Of a stretch of 64,000 bases of DNA, positions 25,608 to 34,361 are shown piece after piece; within the stretch, counting starts at the first letter, position 1, and each line of letters opens with the position of its first letter. The position numbers and the translations under genes were made by a program. The DNA is from VAZQ01 sp035293945 (GTDB taxonomy: Bacteria > Pseudomonadota > Alphaproteobacteria > Rhizobiales > Xanthobacteraceae), in NCBI GenBank assembly GCA_035293945.1, contig DATGLV010000024.1:372001-436000 (forward strand), written 5' to 3'. The notes beneath the pieces are model-generated. The model saw only the letters and a list, made by a program, of their open reading frames with translations. It had not been told where the DNA came from and did not search any database.

Positions 25608-26725
25608 CGTTTTCCGGAATCGACCTCGCCGGTATAGAGGTTGCCCTTCGAGTCCATGGCGGCGACGTGCAGGAAATGGAACTGCCCGCCGGCATGTCCG
25701 TGATGGCCGATCTTCTCGACGATCTTGCCGGTCTCGCGCTCGAGCACCCACACCACGTTGTTCACGATGTCGGCGACGAAGATGTATTTCTGCTGCGGGT
25801 CGGGCGAGAAGTCGACCGAGCCGGCCGAGCCGCCGCGCAGGGTGTCATTGGCGATGAAGAATTCCTTCAGGAAGCGGCCCTGCTTGGTGAAGACCTGGAT
25901 GCGATCGCCGCCGCGGTCGCACACATAGATGAGGCCGTCGTTCGACATGCGCACGCAGTGCACGGGCGACTTGAACTGCTGTGCCGGGGGCCCTTTGGGA
26001 TCGTGCGGCGGCTGCGGATTATTGTCGATCTCGGCGAGCGGCTTGCCGTAGGCGCCCCAGCCGCGCTTGAACTTGCCGGTATCGGAGTCATAGACGATGA
26101 CGCGCCGGTTGAGATAGCCGTCGGCGATATAGAGCTCGTGCGCGTCCTCATCGAGCGTCGCGGCGGCAACGCCGCGCAGCAGTAGATCAGTCTGCTGATT
26201 GTCCTGCTTCTGCTGTCCCGATTCGATCGCCGGGCCGCGGTGGCCGAAATCGGAGATGAACTTGCCGTCGGCGGTGAACTTCATCAGGCTGTCGCCGGCC
26301 TGCGCGCCGCCGATATAGACAGCGCCGGCGCGGTCGGTGAAGATCGTGTGCTCGGAGCGCGGCCAGCCGGGCACCGAGTTGGGCACCCCCCAGGCATGCA
26401 AGAGGTCGCCGTTGGCATTGAACGCCATCACGGCCGGGGGCGGCACGCAGCATTCGCCGGCGGGCGGGTTGACGGCGGCCATGTTCTCCTTGTCATCGAA
26501 ATCGCGCGGACGATTGAGCACCCAGATCACGTCGTGCGGATCGACGAACAACCCCGTGATGCCTTCGAAGGTCCACTTGTTCGGCAATTCCTTCGGCCAG
26601 GTCGGATCGTATTTGTATTTGGGCGGGCCGCCCGCACTGGCGGCCTGCTGGCCGGAGGCCATCATCGAGACGCCGCACAGCGCGAGCACCGTCGCGCCGA
26701 CGAGAGCCAGAAGCTTTCCGTTCAC
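25580..26725 (-). CDS. Secreted NHL-repeat beta-propeller protein
   Basis: This 381-residue exported protein starts VNGKLLALVGATVLALCGVS, a signal peptide. I use GTG 26725 because GGAGGA sits 6 nt upstream. The longer open frame upstream has no signal-like or ribosome-binding features. NHL-type blades include GLFVDPHDVIWVLNRP, HTIFTDRAGAVYIGGA, CVRMSNDGLIYVCDRGGDRI and HVAAMDSKGNLYTGEVDSGK. It is more distantly related to the two propellers at 18-20 kb. Function unknown; its 3' end is part of a tandem duplication. Confidence 0.82.
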   Translation of the reverse strand: MNGKLLALVGATVLALCGVSMMASGQQAASAGGPPKYKYDPTWPKELPNKWTFEGITGLFVDPHDVIWVLNRPRDFDDKENMAAVNPPAGECCVPPPAVMAFNANGDLLHAWGVPNSVPGWPRSEHTIFTDRAGAVYIGGAQAGDSLMKFTADGKFISDFGHRGPAIESGQQKQDNQQTDLLLRGVAAATLDEDAHELYIADGYLNRRVIVYDSDTGKFKRGWGAYGKPLAEIDNNPQPPHDPKGPPAQQFKSPVHCVRMSNDGLIYVCDRGGDRIQVFTKQGRFLKEFFIANDTLRGGSAGSVDFSPDPQQKYIFVADIVNNVVWVLERETGKIVEKIGHHGHAGGQFHFLHVAAMDSKGNLYTGEVDSGKRVQKFVPVP

Positions 26726-26874
26726 GTCATTTCCTCCGAGTTGTCGACATGATCCGTGTTCTTGCTTTTGTGGGTGGAGCTTAGCAGTGGTGTCGGTCGG
26801 GATATAGTCCCCGTGGAAACAGAGATTGCTTAAAGCGGCCGACGCGCGCAAATTCGTTTGCCTATCGGCCGCAA

Positions 26875-28428
26875 ATGCCCCTAGGCTGGGCTGGCGACTT
26901 CACCGGTTCTCTCTTCAAAATCCCCATGCACATGACTGCCGACAAGCGCTCCTCGCTCATTGCGCGCTTGCAAGCCCTGTTCGCCGACCGGATGCTCATC
27001 ATCTTGCTGGCGCTGGCGCTGGGCTTGCGGTTCGCGGCAATTGTCGCGTTTCCAAGCCTGCATCATCCGGACGAGAATTTTCAGCTCTTTGAGCAAGCGC
27101 ATCGCATCGCCTTCGGTTATGGGGTGGTGCCGTGGGAATTCCGCGAAGGCATCCGCTCACCGGTTCCGCCCTATCTACTCGCCGGGTTGTTCTGGGTCGC
27201 AGAGCGGTTGGTTGGCGGGCCGGAGGGCTATCTCATCGTCGCGCGCACTGCCCTTGCTCTCCTGTCGCTCATTGCGGTTGCCGCAGTCTACCGCATGGGG
27301 CAGCGCACCGGCCCGACCCATGCCCTGATGGCGGGGCTGGTGACGGCGACCTGGTTCGAGCTCGTCTATTTCGCGCCGCGGCCGCTGACCGAGGCGGTTG
27401 CCACCACGTTTCTGCTGATTGCGCTCTCGCTTGCCACGATCGAGAGCGCGCGATTGACGTTTCGCCGGCTGATGGCGATCGGCTTCTGTATCGCGCTTGC
27501 CTTGATGCTGCGCATTCATCTCGCGCCCGGATTGCTGGTGGCGGCCATCTTTGTCGGCCGGCTCGAGCTGCGCGGCCGCTGGTCGCCGATGGCGCTCGGC
27601 GGCGCGCTTCCGCTCGCCGTGTTCGGCGCCGCCGATTGGCTTTACTGGGGCGCGCCGTTCTCTTCCTATGTCGCGGCGCTGCGCGTCGACCTGTTCGATG
27701 GCAAGGCTTCGATGTACGGGGTGGAGTCACCGGTCTTCTTCCTGGAGCAGCTCGTCGAAGTGTGGGCCGGCGCGCTACCCCTGTTGCTGGGGCTGATCGC
27801 CTGGCGTGCGCGCGCTTCGGCGCCGTGGGTCGCGGTTGCGGTCGCCATCATCGCGGTCCACTCGGCGATCCCGCACAAGGAATATCGCTTTGTGGTGCCG
27901 GCGCTCGCCTGTCTGATGGTTGTGGCGGCCTTGGGCTCGGCCGACTTGATCGAGCGCCTGCGCAAGCTGGCGCCCGCGGCCAGCCACGCGCTCATCGCCG
28001 GCGGCGCCGCGCTGTGGCTCGGCACCTCGGCGGCGCTCGCCTTCGCGCCCGGCTATCGCGACAACTGGTTCAACTCGAGCGATCTGATCGAGGCTTCTTT
28101 CTCACTCGCCCACGATCCGGATCTGTGCGGTCTGCTCTTCTACAACGACGACTGGGCGACCACCGGCGGCTATGCGCATCTCCATCGCAATGTGCCGATC
28201 TATGCCCTGGCTGACGATCAGGATACCGCGCGGGATTCGACCGAGGCCTTCAACGCCATCATCCTGTCGCGCGCCTCGCTTGACGACTTCGCGGGCGATT
28301 TCACCTTGGTGGATTGCTGGGGCGCGGACGACGACGATGATGCGGTCTGCATCATGAAGCGGAAGGGTGACTGCACCTCGATGGCCGATCTCGAGGTCAA
28401 CGAGATGCTCCGCCGGAACGGCGAGTAG
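26875..28428 (+). CDS. GT22-type (PIG-B/ALG9-like) mannosyltransferase-like membrane protein
   Basis: This polytopic GT-C glycosyltransferase of about 517 residues would use a polyprenyl-phosphate-linked sugar. The family hallmarks are unusually clear for a bacterium. HHPDENFQLFEQAHRIAFGY with PWEFREGIRS lies in the first loop, and PHKEYRF is near residue 342. Around ten hydrophobic segments are visible, with a soluble acidic C-terminus (DDDDDAV). ATG 26875 gives a short hydrophilic lead. An internal ATG pair at about 26926 is equally possible and neither has a clear ribosome-binding site. It is monocistronic; the acceptor is unknown. Confidence 0.83.
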   Translation: MPLGWAGDFTGSLFKIPMHMTADKRSSLIARLQALFADRMLIILLALALGLRFAAIVAFPSLHHPDENFQLFEQAHRIAFGYGVVPWEFREGIRSPVPPYLLAGLFWVAERLVGGPEGYLIVARTALALLSLIAVAAVYRMGQRTGPTHALMAGLVTATWFELVYFAPRPLTEAVATTFLLIALSLATIESARLTFRRLMAIGFCIALALMLRIHLAPGLLVAAIFVGRLELRGRWSPMALGGALPLAVFGAADWLYWGAPFSSYVAALRVDLFDGKASMYGVESPVFFLEQLVEVWAGALPLLLGLIAWRARASAPWVAVAVAIIAVHSAIPHKEYRFVVPALACLMVVAALGSADLIERLRKLAPAASHALIAGGAALWLGTSAALAFAPGYRDNWFNSSDLIEASFSLAHDPDLCGLLFYNDDWATTGGYAHLHRNVPIYALADDQDTARDSTEAFNAIILSRASLDDFAGDFTLVDCWGADDDDDAVCIMKRKGDCTSMADLEVNEMLRRNGE

Positions 28429-28440
28429 GGTGTGCGATCT

Positions 28441-28565
28441 TGTCCCGGCCGAGCGATAGCACGTCGAAAACGCGCGTAATCGCGCTTATGGCAGGAGCCG
28501 GGACGTTACCAACTATCGCCTCCCGGTAGCCTGGAACGGTCCCGGGTCAGAGCCCGGGACAAGTT
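28441..28565. repeat. Palindromic repeat, GTCCCGG subtype
   Basis: GTCCCGGCCGAGCGATAG pairs with GGAGCCGGGAC, and GGTCCCGGGTCAGAGCCC forms a second inverted pair. It belongs to the same subtype as 40212-40347. It fills most of the 323-bp spacer before the GGDEF-EAL gene; the rest shows no gene. Confidence 0.65.
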
Positions 28566-28751
28566 GGGTCCGCGATTAAGCTTTCGTTCACCCTAGGCAC
28601 AAGTTGGCAGTGCGGCAGAGTGCGGCGGCAACGCTCGCGGAACACTGTTTCGTTAGTTCAAGCAGGCAGCCCGCAGGCCGGTCCTGCCGCGGCCGCAATG
28701 CCAAGGCTTCCACGCGAAGCCGGCCACACCGTCCCCCGGGGAGACCCCCCA

Positions 28752-31601
28752 GTGCTGCGCAGCATTCGATCGCGTCTCATGGCCCTGGTGGTCGCCACCG
28801 TGTTCCCGCTCGCGTTGTTGATCAGCGCCGGCGTCTGGATCCGCTGGCACATCGACCAGGCGACGGCGTTCGCGCAGGCTGTCGGCGAAGCTCGTGTCCT
28901 CGCCGCGCAGCTCGACGATCATATCGGTAATCTCGAAAGCCTGCTCACCGGGCTTGCCGAGGCGGTGTCCACGGATCCGCGCGATGTCGACGCCAACGAC
29001 ATGCTGCTCGAGCGCGTGAAAGGCGATCTGCCGGATTTCGTCGCGAACATCAACGTGTTCACGCCAGATGGAACCAGCATTGGAAGCTCTAGCGGGGGGC
29101 TACACGTAAACGCCGCAGGACGCGCATACATCGCGCAGGTTCTGGCCGGTCGAAGTCTCGGCATCGGGCAGGCGATGCGCGGGCCGATCAGCAGGCGTTG
29201 GACCGTCAGCATCGCGCGGCCGATCAAGGATCGGGCCGGCAACCTCAAGGGCGTGCTTGCTGTCGGAACCTGGCTCGAACGGTTGCAGGAGGCGCTGCGA
29301 ATGGAGCAGCTGCCCGCCGGCACGGTCGTCACGGTCCTCGATCAGACAAACGTCGTGCTCGCCCGCAGCGTCGATGGCGCCCAATGGGTCGGACGCGATG
29401 TCAGCAATTGGCCGGCCCTGGCGAAGCACCGCGACGAGAGGGAAGGCAGCTTCGTCTCCTACTGGTCGCAGACCGATGACGTCGAACGGGTCAGCGCCTT
29501 CACCACTGCCCACCGCGTCCCCTGGGTGGTTCTGGTCGGCCTGCCGAAACAGGCGCTGTTCTCGCTGGTCGCCTTCCGCTACGCGATGGCGAGCCTGTTT
29601 GTCACGATCACGCTCATCATCGGATTCAGCACCGCCTGGGTGCTGTCCGGACGGCTCATCTCTCCACTCAAGCAGTTGGGAGCAGACGCCGCGCGGCTTG
29701 CCTCCGGCGAGCTCATCCACCGCAGCACTGTGCGCTCGGGGGACGAGGTGGAGATCCTGGCCGACGACTTCAACCGCATGGCGGCAGCGCTCGAGGCGCG
29801 CGCCAAGGAGGCCGCCAGCGCCGCGGACGAGATGCGGCAGACCAAGGATACGCTCGCTGCGGTCATCGACGCATCGCCGGTCGCCATCGTCTGCTGCGAT
29901 CTCCAGCGCAAGACCATGCTGTGGAACCGCACCGCGGAAGAGATGTTCGGCTACACCGCCGAGGAAGTGATCGGCAGGCCGAGCGTGTTGACACCACCCG
30001 AGGGCGCGGCGGGCTCGCAGCATTTGTTCGAGCGCGCGCTTGCCGGCGAAACCATGCGCGGCATGGAGGGGACGCGCCTGCGCAAGGACGGCACGCGCGT
30101 CCACGTCAGGGTGGCGGCGGCACCGATGTACGATCCCGACGGCAGGGTGCGTGGGGTGGCGCGCGCCTACGAGGACATCAGCGACAGCAAGCGGGCGCAG
30201 GAGGCGCTCATTCGGCTCGCGCACTACGATCCGCTGACCGGCTTGCCGAACCGCCTTTCTTTGCAGAAGGAGCTCGGTCGCCTCCTGGAAGGATGCCGGC
30301 AGAGCCCGGTCGCCATCGCGTTGTTCGATCTCGACGGCTTCAAGGACGTGAACGATACGCTCGGTCATTCCACCGGCGATGAGCTCTTGATCAAAGTATG
30401 CCAGCGCTTCAACGAGGTTAGCGCGGGCCTGCCGCGGCCCGCCATGGTGTGTCGACTTGGCGGCGACGAGTTCGTCATCATCGTCGCTGATTGCGGCGAT
30501 CCGCGTACTGTTGCCGAGATTGTCGATCTCATTCTCCGGCGGCTCAAGGACCCCTTCGACGTCAATGGCAATATCCTGCATCTGGGCAGCAGCGCCGGCA
30601 TCGCCATCGCGCCGAGCGACGGCGTGCAGGGGGACGAGCTCATCGCCAATGCCGACCTCGCGCTGTATCAGGCGAAATCCGAGGGCGGGCAGACCTATCG
30701 CTTCTATCTGCCGGCCTTGCGGGCGCGCGCCCAGGCGCGGCGCGGCCTCGGCATCGAGCTGCGAAGGGCCTATGCGGAAAATGAGTTCGAGCTGCATTTC
30801 CAGCCGCAAATCCGCCTGTCCGACCATGCCGTGGTCGGCGCCGAGGCGCTGCTGCGCTGGCGCCACCCGGAGCGCGGGCTGATCGCGCCGGCCGCCTTCA
30901 TCGACGCGCTCGCCGAATCCTCGATCGCCCCAGACGTCGGCCGCTGGATCCTCTCGGCTGCCTGCGCGCAGACTGCGGCGTGGCAGGCGGCCGGGCTCAG
31001 GCTTAATCGAATCGGCGTCAATTTGTTCCCCGACCAGGCGCACGACCCCGACCTGCTGCGCGATGTTTCCGACGCGCTCAAGTCAAGTGGTCTCAATCCT
31101 GATGCCCTCGAGCTCGAGATCACGGAGAATGCCGCGCTTAATTCCGAGGATACGGATGCGACGCTGCGCAAGGTACAGGCTTTGGGCGTGCGGCTCGCCT
31201 TCGACGATTTCGGCACCGGCTACGCTTCGCTCAATCATCTCACCCGATTTCCGATCTGGCGCATCAAGATCGACCGCAGCTTCGTCGCCCGCATCACCAA
31301 TAGCGGCGAGGATGCCGCCATCGTGCGCTCGTTGATCGCGATGGCGCACAATCTCGGGCTGCGCGTCGTGGCCGAGGGGGTGGAGACCGAGGCACAGGCG
31401 GCCTTCCTGCTCAAGGAAGCCTGCGAAGAAGCGCAGGGCTATCTGTTTGCCAAGCCGCTGCCGGCGCCCGAGTTCGAGACCTATCTGCGCGGGCATTGCG
31501 TCGCCCGCGAGGAGGCCGCGCTCGACAATGTCTCGCGGGGCGCGGCCGCCAGCGTCCATGGCCCTCAGCCGGCAACCCGGCGGAAGCTGCGGCGCGTTTA
31601 G
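28752..31601 (+). CDS. Membrane sensor with HAMP-PAS-GGDEF-EAL domains
   Basis: This cyclic-di-GMP enzyme of about 949 residues runs as follows. Transmembrane 1 (about 9-30) is followed by a periplasmic Cache-type sensor (to about 270), transmembrane 2 (about 275-300) and HAMP (to about 350). PAS (about 365-480), GGDEF (CRLGGDEFVII, near 569) and EAL (GAEALLRWRHPERG, near 697) follow. GGDEF and EAL signatures are both intact, as is DDFGTGYASLNHL. The allosteric RxxD inhibition site is degenerate (PRPA). GTG 28752 follows GGGGAGA and begins the first membrane helix. The upstream open frame is repeat-like. The balance of synthesis and hydrolysis cannot be read from sequence. Confidence 0.9.
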   Translation: MLRSIRSRLMALVVATVFPLALLISAGVWIRWHIDQATAFAQAVGEARVLAAQLDDHIGNLESLLTGLAEAVSTDPRDVDANDMLLERVKGDLPDFVANINVFTPDGTSIGSSSGGLHVNAAGRAYIAQVLAGRSLGIGQAMRGPISRRWTVSIARPIKDRAGNLKGVLAVGTWLERLQEALRMEQLPAGTVVTVLDQTNVVLARSVDGAQWVGRDVSNWPALAKHRDEREGSFVSYWSQTDDVERVSAFTTAHRVPWVVLVGLPKQALFSLVAFRYAMASLFVTITLIIGFSTAWVLSGRLISPLKQLGADAARLASGELIHRSTVRSGDEVEILADDFNRMAAALEARAKEAASAADEMRQTKDTLAAVIDASPVAIVCCDLQRKTMLWNRTAEEMFGYTAEEVIGRPSVLTPPEGAAGSQHLFERALAGETMRGMEGTRLRKDGTRVHVRVAAAPMYDPDGRVRGVARAYEDISDSKRAQEALIRLAHYDPLTGLPNRLSLQKELGRLLEGCRQSPVAIALFDLDGFKDVNDTLGHSTGDELLIKVCQRFNEVSAGLPRPAMVCRLGGDEFVIIVADCGDPRTVAEIVDLILRRLKDPFDVNGNILHLGSSAGIAIAPSDGVQGDELIANADLALYQAKSEGGQTYRFYLPALRARAQARRGLGIELRRAYAENEFELHFQPQIRLSDHAVVGAEALLRWRHPERGLIAPAAFIDALAESSIAPDVGRWILSAACAQTAAWQAAGLRLNRIGVNLFPDQAHDPDLLRDVSDALKSSGLNPDALELEITENAALNSEDTDATLRKVQALGVRLAFDDFGTGYASLNHLTRFPIWRIKIDRSFVARITNSGEDAAIVRSLIAMAHNLGLRVVAEGVETEAQAAFLLKEACEEAQGYLFAKPLPAPEFETYLRGHCVAREEAALDNVSRGAAASVHGPQPATRRKLRRV

Positions 31602-31722
31602 TCACACCATCTCAGCCCGCGTGGCGCCTTGCTCCGCCTCGCCGAAAGGCGCATCCTCGATCATAATGGAGCGGATGGTTCGCGCCGTAATCGGCGGACG
31701 ATTCGCCATCGGCCACCTCGGC

Positions 31723-31764
31723 ATGGACCATTTCTCATGGACCATTTCTCATGGACCATTTCCC
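31723..31764. repeat. 14-bp unit repeated three times
   Basis: ATGGACCATTTCTC occurs at 31723, 31737 and, with a C-rich end, at 31751. The array ends about 45 bp before the Tat-exported gene at 31810 and may affect promoter spacing. Confidence 0.85.
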
Positions 31765-31809
31765 CATGGGCCATAATGACTGCAATAGCCAATAAGGAGG
31801 AGATTCCGC

Positions 31810-32541
31810 ATGAGCCGGCACGACGAGACGCGGCGCACATTCCTGAAAGGCGCAGCCGTAGGGGCGAGCGCCATCGCGGGTGCGGGGCTTGCGGGCGCGA
31901 GCGCCACACAGGCGTTCGCCAAGGAGAAGGAGAAAGAGCATCAGCATAAGACCGCGGCGGCAGAATCGACCGACACGCCGGCCCACCAGCGGGCGAGCGG
32001 GGAGGGGCATGGCGCCTTCTTCAACGACGAAGATGCCGCGACCGTGCTCGCCTTCGCCGAGCGGTTGATGCCGGGGGCTCCGGGCATGCCGGGTGCGCGT
32101 GATGCCGATGTCCTCAACTATATCGATCTCGCTCTTGCGGGCGCTTATGAGGATCAGCAGGATTTCTATCGGCGCGGCCTCGCTCAGCTCGAGGCGTTCT
32201 GTCAGAACAACTACAAGACTTCGTTCGTGCGGCTCGATGCGGCGCGCCAGGACGCGGTGATCTCCGCGCTCGAAGAGGGCAAGGCGCAAGGCTTCACCTA
32301 TCCGACCGCGCAGGCCTTCTTCAACACGCTGCGCACGCACACGATCGAGGGTATGTTCTCCGACCCGGTTTACGGCGGCAATAGGGATTTCGCCGGCTGG
32401 CGGCTCGTGGGCTTCCCGGGCGCGCAGACCTTGTTCACCACTGCGGACATGCAGAGCAAGGACGCCTTCACGCGCGCGCCGATCACCGGCCTGCAGGGCC
32501 AAGCCAAACCTGATGCCAAAGCCGCATCGAAGAGGATCTAA
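31810..32541 (+). CDS. Gluconate 2-dehydrogenase subunit 3-family protein, Tat-exported
   Basis: This 243-residue small subunit is predicted to escort or anchor a periplasmic flavoprotein dehydrogenase. The N-terminus carries the twin-arginine motif TRRTFLKG followed by a hydrophobic AGAGLAGASATQAFA stretch. The subunit-3 domain spans about residues 70-215, including FAERLMPGAPGMPGARDADV and GMFSDPVYGGNRDFAGWRLVGFPGA. AAGGAGG lies before ATG 31810. The GMC flavoprotein gene follows 4 nt after the stop, so the pair forms one enzyme, probably exported together by Tat. Confidence 0.88.
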   Translation: MSRHDETRRTFLKGAAVGASAIAGAGLAGASATQAFAKEKEKEHQHKTAAAESTDTPAHQRASGEGHGAFFNDEDAATVLAFAERLMPGAPGMPGARDADVLNYIDLALAGAYEDQQDFYRRGLAQLEAFCQNNYKTSFVRLDAARQDAVISALEEGKAQGFTYPTAQAFFNTLRTHTIEGMFSDPVYGGNRDFAGWRLVGFPGAQTLFTTADMQSKDAFTRAPITGLQGQAKPDAKAASKRI

Positions 32542-32545
32542 AGCC

Positions 32546-34267
32546 ATGGCGACAGAAAGAACCGATGTGGTCATTGTCGGCGTCGGCGCGGCCGGCGGCA
32601 TCATCGCGGCCGAGCTTGCCAAGTCGGGCATGAAGGTGATCGGGCTTGAGCGCGGACCGCGTCTCAAGACTGAGGACTTCCAGCTCGACGAGCTGCGCTA
32701 CTTCCAGCGCCAGGACCTGCGTCCGAACGTCAAGCGCGAGCCGGTCATGTGGCGGCCCAACGCCAATACCGAGGCCCGCCGCACCCCCCAACAGAATAAC
32801 GGCCGGCAGGCCGGCGGCGGAACAGTGCATTACGGCTCCTTGTCGTGGCGCATGCATGAGGACGATTTCCGCGCCCGCTCGCAGACGATCGCCCGCTATG
32901 GGGCGTCAGCCATTCCGGAGGATTCCTCCTTCACCGATTGGCCGCTGTCTTACGCCGATCTCGAGCCGTTCTACGACCGCGCCGAATACGAGCTCGGCGT
33001 GTCCGGCAAGGCCGGCAATATCAAGGGGCAGAAGGTCGCCGGCGGCAATCCGTTCGAGGCGCCGCGCCAGCGCGAATATCCGCTGCCGCCGCTGCAGGTG
33101 GATCAAGCCGGCGCGATCTTCGCCGCCGCGGCCGAGAAGGTCGGCTACCACCCGTTCTCCTCGCCGCGCGCCATCATCTCGCAGACCTATCAGGGACGTC
33201 CGGCCTGCTCCTATTGCAGCTTCTGCCAGTCGTTCGGCTGCTTCATCGGCGCAAAGTCGAGCATCCTGGTGACCAAGCTGCCGGAGGCGGATGCGACCAA
33301 CAATTTCAAGCTGATCACCGGCGCGATGTGCTACCGCATCAACAGCGACAATAGCGGTCGTGCGACCGGGGTCGCCTATTACGGGCCGGACGGTTCCGAC
33401 AACACGATCGAAGCCGACCTGGTGATCATGTCGCCGTTCATCTACGACAATACGCGGCTCTTGTTGCTGTCCAAGACCGACAAGTTCCCGGATGGGCTTG
33501 CCAATTCGAGCGGGCAGGTGGGCAAGCACATCATGGCCCATATCGGAGCACGCGTGTTCGCGACCTTCGACGACCGCCGCGTCAATATCTTCATGGGGCC
33601 GAGTGCGCAGCGGCACAGCCTCGACGACTTCAACTCCGATAATTTCGATCATTCGGGGTTGGGCTTCATCCGCGGCGGGCAGATTTCGGTCGTTCCGGCC
33701 GATCTTGAAGCGGGCCCGATCGGCACGGCGATGAGCCTGCCGCCGCCGCCCGGGACACCGCGCTGGGGCGCCGCGTATCGGGATTTCCTGGCCAAGAATT
33801 TCAGCCGCTACGTGGGCATCACCTCGCAGACCGAGAACTTGCCGTATCCGGATCAGATGATCGATCTCGATCCGCATACGCGTGATGCCTGGGGCTTGCC
33901 GGTGCCGCGCATGACCTACGACTGGCGGCGGCCAAGCGAGCGGGCGCGCATCGATTTCCTGTTCGGCAAGCTCGAGGAGATCGCGCGCGCGAGCGGCGCC
34001 AGCAAGGTATGGCGGGCGCCGACCGGACCAGGCTCGCCCGGCGGTCACCACGAGGGTGGCACCCGCATGGGCAGCGATCCCAAGACTTCGGTGGTGAACC
34101 GTTACAGCCAAAGCTGGGATGTGCCCAATCTCTTCATTGTCGGCAGCTCGACCTTCCCCACCATGGGCTCGGGCTTCAATCCCACGCTCACGATCCAGGC
34201 GCTCGCTTATTTCACCGCCGACGCGATCGTGAACAAATACAAGAAGAGCCCCGGCCCGCTGATTTGA
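32546..34267 (+). CDS. GMC-family FAD oxidoreductase, gluconate-dehydrogenase large-subunit type
   Basis: This 573-residue flavoprotein probably oxidises a sugar or alcohol in the periplasm, exported with its Tat-tagged partner. The N-terminal FAD site is VVIVGVGAAGGIIAAELAK (residues 8-26). A cysteine cluster C-x2-C-x2-C-x4-C (C220, C223, C226, C231) resembles the region binding an Fe-S cluster in FAD-dependent glucose dehydrogenases. The C-terminal GMC block has the HHEGGTRMG segment and GSGFNPTLTIQALAY. It has no signal of its own. No cytochrome c subunit adjoins, so the electron acceptor is unclear. Confidence 0.88.
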   Translation: MATERTDVVIVGVGAAGGIIAAELAKSGMKVIGLERGPRLKTEDFQLDELRYFQRQDLRPNVKREPVMWRPNANTEARRTPQQNNGRQAGGGTVHYGSLSWRMHEDDFRARSQTIARYGASAIPEDSSFTDWPLSYADLEPFYDRAEYELGVSGKAGNIKGQKVAGGNPFEAPRQREYPLPPLQVDQAGAIFAAAAEKVGYHPFSSPRAIISQTYQGRPACSYCSFCQSFGCFIGAKSSILVTKLPEADATNNFKLITGAMCYRINSDNSGRATGVAYYGPDGSDNTIEADLVIMSPFIYDNTRLLLLSKTDKFPDGLANSSGQVGKHIMAHIGARVFATFDDRRVNIFMGPSAQRHSLDDFNSDNFDHSGLGFIRGGQISVVPADLEAGPIGTAMSLPPPPGTPRWGAAYRDFLAKNFSRYVGITSQTENLPYPDQMIDLDPHTRDAWGLPVPRMTYDWRRPSERARIDFLFGKLEEIARASGASKVWRAPTGPGSPGGHHEGGTRMGSDPKTSVVNRYSQSWDVPNLFIVGSSTFPTMGSGFNPTLTIQALAYFTADAIVNKYKKSPGPLI

Positions 34268-34278
34268 TTGCACGGTGA

Positions 34279-34328
34279 CCTCATCCTGAGGAGGCCGGCA
34301 CCCTTGTGCCGGCCGTCTCGAAGGATGG
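34279..34328. repeat. Left inverted end of the GIY-YIG element
   Basis: It starts CCTCATCCTGAGGAGG and ends GTCTCGAAGGATGG. The internal hairpin is GGCCGGCAC-CCTT-GTGCCGGCC. Confidence 0.9.
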
Positions 34329-34361
34329 ATACGGGCGACTGGAGAGCAACAGGGCAAGGCC

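Noticed and set aside
28441..28565. Possible rho-independent terminator after the GT22 gene
   Set aside because: The palindromes lack a T run on either strand and match a dispersed repeat subtype instead.
29100..31043. 647-residue open frame antisense to the GGDEF-EAL gene
   Set aside because: The opposite strand encodes clear GGDEF, EAL and PAS motifs. This frame is a GC-rich shadow with Arg/Asp/Gln-rich, family-less sequence and no ribosome-binding site.
32906..34357. 483-residue minus-strand frame opposite the GMC oxidoreductase
   Set aside because: It is a shadow of the FAD-binding gene and runs into the left end of the GIY-YIG element.
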